Shown: positions 57,885 through 64,000 of the stretch, in pieces
Position numbering within the stretch: position 1 is the first letter of the stretch
Layout: each line of letters opens with the position of its first letter
Assembly: GCA_030407085.1 (NCBI GenBank)
Contig: CM059582.1
Coordinates: forward strand, 70,699,501-70,763,500
Length of the DNA: 64,000 nt
Direction: 5' to 3'
Origin: Trichopria drosophilae
Lineage: Eukaryota > Arthropoda > Insecta > Hymenoptera > Diapriidae
Notes under the pieces: model-generated
What the model was told of the DNA's origin: nothing
The model's database searches: none
Seen by the model: only the letters and a program-made list of their open reading frames with translations
Translations under genes and position numbers: made by a program

Positions 57885-60803
57885 GCAAGTGGCATGATCA
57901 ATTTTTTAGTAAAAATTAAAATTCTAGAAATACTAAAAATGATATATTTTTTGTATGTTTCACGGTGTTGAATAATAAAATTTGAATAAAGCCGCCCTGC
58001 ACCCCGAAACTAACGTCGTGAGGTAACTTCTACTAATGTATAAAAACAAACCCCGTTAAAAAACAATCGAAAAAGATACACTGTTTTAGATAAGCCCGTT
58101 TCTTTCTATTTTTTTCGTTTTTATCAATATTCGTATTATAGACAATATGTGGTTGGAGTATTTGTATATTGTGGTATAGGAATATTTTAGAAATTACAAA
58201 TATGTACAACCTCTATATACATCATGTTTCTCCTAAAACCTTAAAGTTTTTAAAAACATCGAAAAAACTGCGTTTTTAATTTTTATTTTTTTAACAAAAA
58301 AAAAGATTTGTTTCATTAACTTTACGTGAGACTTAACATTTTATGTTCCGAATAAGCTGTAATTTTTTAATGAAATCACTGACGTAGGCAAAAGTTGTAT
58401 ATCTTCTTAATATCTAAAAATTCTCTATTTAACATTTTTGATTAGGAGGGCAAATTTGGACAGACATTTGGATACATTTCTTGATTTACTGTTATTAATT
58501 TTTTCAACTTTCTGTTTGATATTGGAGTAACTGTACTGGGCTAACTTTCAGACAATGAAAACAATTAAATTCACTTTACAAAAGGCGAAAAAAACTGATA
58601 TAAACTAAAAATCGAATTAGTTCGTTCCAAATTTAAGTTATCAATCCAACAGATTTATATTCTCACTTTTCCAGCATTATCTCAGCATCCTTAGAAAAAA
58701 TTGTCTTATCCTTAAAAAATGTATTTGTATCGATTTTTTGTTGAACAGGGTATTGTTTTTATACGCAGAAGTTACTTTGCGTCGTTAGTTTTCGTAGGTG
58801 CAAGGCTGGTTTATTCAAATTTTGTAGGATCACCGTGCCTTTAAAATATGCTATGTTTGAATGAAACGTGTTTTTAATCAATCGAATCTTTCCTTATTTT
58901 ACCAAAATCGGAAATTTTCGACATTAATTATTCTAGTTTATACGTGTATATTATTATTATTATTATATGTATTATTTTGTATAGTATGATTTCTAGCTTA
59001 CTTTTAGAGTCTTATCTTTCCCTAGTCTTCAAGATTTTCCTAGAAAACTGGGTCCCCTCGAGTAAAAAACACGTGTGTATGTTTCGTCGTCGTAGGAAAT
59101 TACAGCCTCTCGTTTTCGACCTACAAGTGAACTGCCACGTGCGCAACATGTATATAAAGGTCATCTGCGCAATGTATTGGTAAATCTTAGTAAATAATAA
59201 AGAGGAGTGGGGGTGGATTACCATAACAAACCAAACACGAAAACTAATACATAGTCATCGAGAGGTCGCTGAACCATGACCTACTTCATGTTGCGGCCAA
59301 AGGGACCCCGTACAGGTTTGTTTACGTTTGAGTTACCTAACAAGGTGGGTATAAGGCTATCTACAATCCTAAATTATTTTTTTTATTTGACATTAATTGC
59401 CCAATAATGTTTATTAACATTGTTTATTGATACTTTTACAGCTTGTTTTGATATTCACAATACAGTAATAACCACTATCATCAGATTATTATCCCCTGAC
59501 CTATCTTTCTCAAGATTCGTCTGCCGGTCTCGTGTAGCGGCCAAAGGTACCCCATGAAATTGTAACGCGACAGGAAGAAAAACATGCCAAATAGTTTTGA
59601 AAAAACGGCGTCACGTTTCGAGTCGATATTCGTTTCCTTTTGGGTATACATATAGACAATAAAGGCAGTCACAATGGTGGTATATTTGGTAATTGTAAAT
59701 TATTGTACATACAAAAGATGTATCGTTTTTATTGGAAACTATAAATATAAGAAGTAACATATTTGTAAAGGAATTGATAATGATGAAAATAATGAAAAAT
59801 TTTTACAATATTTTATTTACCCTTACGACTGAACACAAGTACTGAACATTCATCCATTAATACAAGGTCGCAGACAACTCTGACAAGTCCAGACCTCCTA
59901 CATATTACGCAACATATTTCCCGTTGCTTGTCCACTCTGCTCACAGGAAATCTTCATGTCTCCCCTTTCGTAAATTCAACGTCTTATCTCCCCTTCGTCT
60001 TAAAATTTTTCCTAGAAAACTGGGTCGCCTTGAGTAAAAAACACGTGTGTATGTTTCGACGTCGTAGGAAATTACAACCTCTCGTTTTCGACCTACAAGT
60101 GGACTGCCACATGCGAAACATGTATATAAAGATCATCTGCGCAATGTATTGGTAAATTTTAATAAATAATAAGGAGGAGTGCGGGTAGATCAACGTGTCA
60201 AACCAAGCACAAAAACTAACGTATAGTCGTTGAGAGGTCGTTGAACCATAATCTACCTCACGTTGCGGCCAAAGGGACCCCGTACAGGTTTGTTTACGTC
60301 TGAGTTACCTCACAAAGCGGCTGCAGGGCTATCTACGGTCATGATTATTATTTATCTGATATTAATTGTACAATTAACAATATTTATTGACGGTTTTATT
60401 GTTTGTTTTTATTTTAATTATCCATTAATAACCACTATCACTTTACGAGGTCCCTAACCCCTGACCTATCTCATGATTCGTCTGCCAGCCACGCGTAGCG
60501 GCCAAAGTTACCCCGTACGTTTTTGTTTTCGTCAAACCACTGAGCTACATAAAAATGCGGCTACAGGGATATTTACGATCATAAAATATTTTTTATCTAA
60601 CATTAATTACCCAATTAACATTATTTATTGACGTTTTTATTGCTTGTTTTGACATTAATTACCCATTAATAACCATGATCACCTCTTTATGAGGTCATTA
60701 ACCCCTGACCTATCCCAAGGCGCGCGCCGTCTGGCGCCAGACCTACCTCAAGGTGGAGGAGTGGGGGGTGTTTACGTCTGGCTATCGGTACCCCTATACT
60801 ACT
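57885..60803. repeat. Outer right Polinton arm, non-coding with subterminal repeats
   Basis: No coding motif. Mirror of 48349-51589 apart from one missing ~321-bp unit. GGCCAAAG(G/T)(T/G)ACCCC-type blocks recur at about 59295, 59540, 60265 and 60500. A TATATAAAG sequence near 60122, facing outward, resembles a TATA box but no gene follows it. Confidence 0.6.
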
Positions 60804-60880
60804 TCTATAACTCTGGATCACTCTCAGTAAACCTTGTCCTTTAATAATATATCTAACATTACATATATTATTTCATGCAG

Positions 60881-61087
60881 GTATTGCAACAATCATTGGA
60901 CAAGTTAAATTTATGGGAAAGGAAGGTTAATAGCGGACAACTTCCCGAAGAAAACTTTCTGACCAAACAAACTGCCGAAGGTTTACGGGTGACGCTTATG
61001 TCGTCTATGGAATTAATTGCCACTTTAATAAAAGATTTTGGGTTCGAGGAAGTATACACCGGAAGAATCAATCAAGATTCGCTTGAG
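60881..61087 (+). CDS. P-type transposase exon after the Polinton insertion
   Basis: A 69-codon phase-0 exon after TTTCATGCAG, reading VLQQSLDKLNLWERK, FLTKQTAEGLRVTLMSSME and TGRINQDSLE, ending at GTGTCT. TAEGLRVTL and NQD-x-LE are signature P-element motifs; the final Glu is a likely catalytic residue. The frame is intact, and the join to exon 48039-48209 is clean, so the palindrome sits wholly in the intron. Confidence 0.85.
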
Positions 61088-61664
61088 GTGTCTATTTTAC
61101 GTTGTGCTAATCGTTTGTAAACATTATTGAATTTTACAGAATCGTCTTTGAAGATGATGCAACATTATACATGCCAGTAGTATTTATAACTAAAAACGGA
61201 ATAGTTATAAATAATATACATTTTCGAAGCAAGGTATGTACTGATCGAAAAATCCATAGCTTGAAATAGGTAACATAAGGTAAGTATTCTGAAATCAGGT
61301 ATTAAAGACAATATTTAACAATAACTTGAAGAATTTCAATGTGATTTTTAACAATACTAATGAACGGAAATTGTTAAACGAAACGATTTTGTGCGGACAT
61401 TTTTTGAGGAAAATTGATCCTATTTTTCTTCATCAATAGCGATAAAAATATCGAATTACAAGTTTCGAATGTAATATTAAATATTTATCTTTGATTCTTG
61501 GTTTGGCAGTGCTAACTGTCTTTATACATATTTAATTAAAAAAATTATGAACGGAAGCATATAGGAGAGAGGTAAGTCTTCCGTTCAATCCTTACTATAA
61601 ACTTAATAATATTTAATAAAGTCACGAAATTACCTTTTTTCATTATAACATTTCTTTTATATAG

Positions 61665-61958
61665 AGGTTTTTTGGATGTGTCAGACAAGTGGGAGGATGT
61701 AACGACCACCCTGCAACTCCAACATTCTTACAAATATACAAAATCCTGTCCATTTACAACGTAATTAAACCTCCATTATCTGGAAATTGTAAAGTTGAAA
61801 GCATTGATCAGCAATTGATAACACTAGAAGATTTAAAAAGTATATTTCAAAATCCCAGCCAGTCGAAAACAAGCAATCAAAATTTTATACGATTCAAATT
61901 GCAAAATTGTATTCGGCAGGACGACTGGAGTTTCGATACTACACTGAGAAAAAAATGA
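61665..61958 (+). CDS. P-type transposase terminal exon
   Basis: After TTATATAG it reads RFFGCVRQVGGCNDHPATPT, completing NQDSLE|RFFG, then FLQIYKILSIYNVIKPP and a polar tail ending at TGA 61956-61958. This is the C-terminal P-element domain. About 97 codons; intact. Confidence 0.85.
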   Translation, partial: RFFGCVRQVGGCNDHPATPTFLQIYKILSIYNVIKPPLSGNCKVESIDQQLITLEDLKSIFQNPSQSKTSNQNFIRFKLQNCIRQDDWSFDTTLRKK

Positions 61959-62217
61959 ACGTGCACGCTCACCGGACAAACGATAGTCTCCGCGTATGAG
62001 CGTTGCAATACTGCATACATAAGAACGCGGTGATGAGCGGCAACGGTAGGCATACTATTCTACTACGCGGCCGCGAATATTGCGAGCGTACGATCAGTGG
62101 TAGCGGTCCAGTATCGCCAACGATACTCACGGAGTTCCGTGACAGGCATACTGGCCGCTCATCGATGTAATACTGAGCGACACGCGTGCCGTAGCGAGTA
62201 CCGAACAAATCCCGAGC
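61959..62217. other. Region after the P-type gene, GC-richer, no gene
   Basis: It may be 3' UTR or a separate element: it is rich in CG and palindromic-looking hexamers (GCGGCCGC, CGCGAATA). No terminal repeat of the P-type element was identified. Confidence 0.4.
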
Positions 62218-63583
62218 GTGCAGAAGCATATATAGTACAGTGTATTTTAAATTACATTTTTATTATAGATATATGGACGATATTTTTACTAGTATTCCTA
62301 TTAATTTTATTAATAATATTCTTCCTATTTTTAATAGTTTAAAGAAAATAAATGTAATAACCAATTAAATTTTTTAGATATTGCAATTATAAATAAGAAT
62401 GGTAAATTATCAACCCATTGGTAACATAAAAAAACTTTTTCTGGTAGATATTTTAATTTTCAATCTAACCATTCTTTATGTTATTTGGTACTGCATGTGG
62501 TATTTTGGATAGAGCGATTTGACTTTGTGATCCAAAATTTAGAGGAAAAAACATCAAAATTGCTAAACAGATCTTAAGGGATAATGGTTATCCTGATTAT
62601 ATCATAAATGATATTGTTAAAAAACGTGTACATAAATTATATAATTCGTATAACCTTCACAATGAAAATCAATTTTTAAAGACAGTTAGTATACCATATG
62701 TTAAAGGGGTATCTGAAAAAATTAAAAAGATTTTTTCAAATCAGAATGTTAGAATAGTTCATAAACCCGCTTATGTAAATATAGGAGGTATAAAACCCTT
62801 TAAAGATAAATTAAATACTTTCCAACGTAATGATGTTTATCAAATTAATTGTAAATTTTGTAATAGAGTTTATATCGGACAAACAGGGAGATTACTTAAA
62901 AATAGAATTCTGGAACATAAAAGAAATATTTACGCTAAAGTTGAAAATTATACTGGCTTAACTATACATAGAATTAATATAGGACATAATTTTGATCATG
63001 ATAAAATCAAAATTTTAGCTACTGAACACAATTCTAATAAACGTAGACACACGGAAAACTTTTTTATTAAATCCAATAAAAATGCTGTAAACATTCGTTT
63101 TGAAAAATCTTATCTTCCTGATACATATTTTCCATTAATTTAATATTGTATTCATTTTATTTAAATTTAAACTGTCATATTATTGTATACATAAATACAC
63201 TTGTATTAGTTTATATTGATATTTGTGAATCTCCGAGGTTTTTCTTGTTAAGTCAAATATCGTGTTCAATGTCGTTTATTTATTCGTATAGTGTACAATG
63301 CATATACAGTAATAAGTACAATCTAATTTTAATATTTTAAATCTTCTTATTGAGTTTTTTTACTCATAATTTGTTTTAATTTATTATAGGTTTATTGACG
63401 AGAAATTATACAACAGACTATTTTTATATTTTTTTGACACATTTCACTATAAGATTTTAAAGATAAGAAGATTTTTATAATATTATAACTTGCATTTTTT
63501 TTTTTAAACTTTGAAAATAATATTTGACTCGGGTTAGATTTATATCTTTATTATGTGCAGAAGCATATATAGTATAGTGTATT
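62218..63583 (+). mobile_element. Penelope-like element fragment with flanking 29-bp direct repeats
   Basis: The 29-bp sequence starting GTGCAGAAGCATATATAGTA occurs at 62218-62246 and, with one difference, at 63555-63583. Between them lies AT-rich DNA with the C-terminal GIY-YIG domain of a Penelope-like element. The direct repeats are consistent with target duplication on insertion. The reverse transcriptase is absent, so the copy is 5'-truncated. Confidence 0.65.
62523..63143 (+). pseudogene. GIY-YIG endonuclease domain of a Penelope-like retroelement
   Basis: A 206-codon open frame from just after a TGA (no ATG start, hence a fragment). It reads LCDPKFRGKNIKIAKQIL, DNGYPDYIINDI, then CKFCNRVYIGQTGRLLKNRI with an EHKRNI segment and ends YLPDTYFPLI. 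The Cys pair before YIGQT, the R and the EH form the GIY-YIG nuclease core found at the C-terminus of Penelope-like elements, which nicks the target DNA. The first motif is degenerate (VYQI in place of VYKI/GIY). The frame is open to its end, so the break is truncation only. Confidence 0.82.
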
Positions 63584-63971
63584 ACCAGGACTGTTTTGTC
63601 CCATCAAAGGATGCTGCCAGGGGGAAGGGGCTAGTGGGTGGATGCTGGCAGGAGGAGGGAGGTTCGCCGTGGACAAACAGTACAATGGTTAGACTAATTT
63701 TCGTTCATCGAGTTCCGTAGGTCACATTTTACTACCGATTTTAATGAAACTTTTTTACTTTTAAAGCTTATTAAATTTCGAACAAGATAGGCGTGGTGGA
63801 ATTTGGAAATATTTGGTTACACAATACGAAAATTGGCCCCCAAAGTTAAAAAAAAAGTGTAGACCAGTAAGCTATAGTATATCAATACAGAAGTGAGTTC
63901 ATGGTATGAATTTAGTACAAATGTACTCAGTAAAAGTTGCAGAATGTCTTGTTTTATTCTATTATATTATA
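63144..63971. other. AT-rich tail, no gene
   Basis: The remaining Penelope 3' sequence runs to the second direct repeat at 63555, then non-coding DNA with a GGGGGAAGGGG-type purine tract near 63635. No recognisable ORF. Confidence 0.5.
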
Positions 63972-64000
63972 CAGGGTCATCGAAAAGTATCGGACCCCCC
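63972..64000 (+). mobile_element. Left end of another CAGGGTCATCG element, cut by the window
   Basis: CAGGGTCATCGAAAAGTATC, preceded by TATA, matches the start of the element at 39341 with one difference. A TA target is likely. Confidence 0.6.

Larger units (their letters stand above)
48349..60803. mobile_element. Palindromic Polinton (Maverick) derivative, 12,455 bp
   Basis: It starts AGTAGTATAGGGGTACC and ends in the exact complement, flanked on both sides by TCTATA (48343-48348 and 60804-60809). A 6-bp duplication and 5'-AG are Polinton hallmarks. The left arm (48349-54276) and right arm (55198-60803) are reverse complements, positions mirroring as x + x' = 109474 from 49017 to 54276 with no net length difference. 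Each arm carries ATPase, two small proteins and protease pseudogenes, all reading outward. DNA polymerase B, integrase and capsid genes are absent. It lies in an intron of the P-type gene. Confidence 0.88.

Noticed and set aside
48944..60193. Mirrored 69-79-codon ORFs in the outer arms with RRRRKLQPLVFD
   Set aside because: They occur in every subterminal repeat copy on both strands; the repeat explains them better than coding.

Overview
The window is almost entirely transposable-element DNA from an arthropod, most likely an insect. I read a hymenopteran or ant-like genome from the mix of families and the AT-rich, intron-bearing background, but that is inference. I see no rRNA, genuine tRNA, CRISPR array or bacterial-type operon. 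The element types are R1-clade retrotransposons sitting in microsatellites, an R4/Dong-like retrotransposon, a Penelope-like fragment, a gag/RT relic, a tRNA-derived SINE, an ISL2EU-type transposase, a Helitron, a Polinton, a P-element/THAP9-like transposase gene and many fold-back or MITE elements.

Layout, left half. 1-10955: three head-to-tail R1-clade copies (A, B, C) separated by (ATCT)n tracts, all decayed. 11090-13128: a large fold-back element and a TA-flanked MITE. 13216-14785 (-): ISL2EU/Harbinger-type transposase. 14786-20640: AT-rich DNA with a MITE, a gag relic and an ~885-bp tandem repeat that carries a SINE. 20640-25030: a Helitron whose Rep/HUH section is missing while a cysteine-protease-like section and the PIF1 helicase remain. 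25143-26979: two more fold-back elements.

Layout, right half. From 27878 to 61958 on the + strand runs one exploded gene, a THAP/P-element-type transposase with clean, mostly phase-0 splice sites and only two evident one-base frameshifts. Its introns have been filled by later insertions: two tandem (CA)n-targeted R1-clade elements (D and E, 29735-39317), an R4/Dong-like relic on the minus strand (39705-41840), a fold-back around a partial exon copy (41981-42563), TTAA and fold-back MITEs (46369-47620), and at 48349-60803 a 12.45-kb palindrome.

The palindrome is the most striking object. It starts AG and ends CT, is flanked by the 6-bp duplication TCTATA, and each arm carries the same decayed Polinton genes (packaging ATPase, two small conserved proteins, adenain-like protease), all reading outward from a 921-bp unique centre. 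It looks like a snap-back deletion derivative with two copies of the same Polinton end. The other strong signal is a 3'-UTR hairpin shared by all five R1-clade copies: its loop is conserved while its stem changes sequence but keeps pairing. The window closes with a GIY-YIG-encoding Penelope fragment (62523-63143) and the first bases of another MITE.
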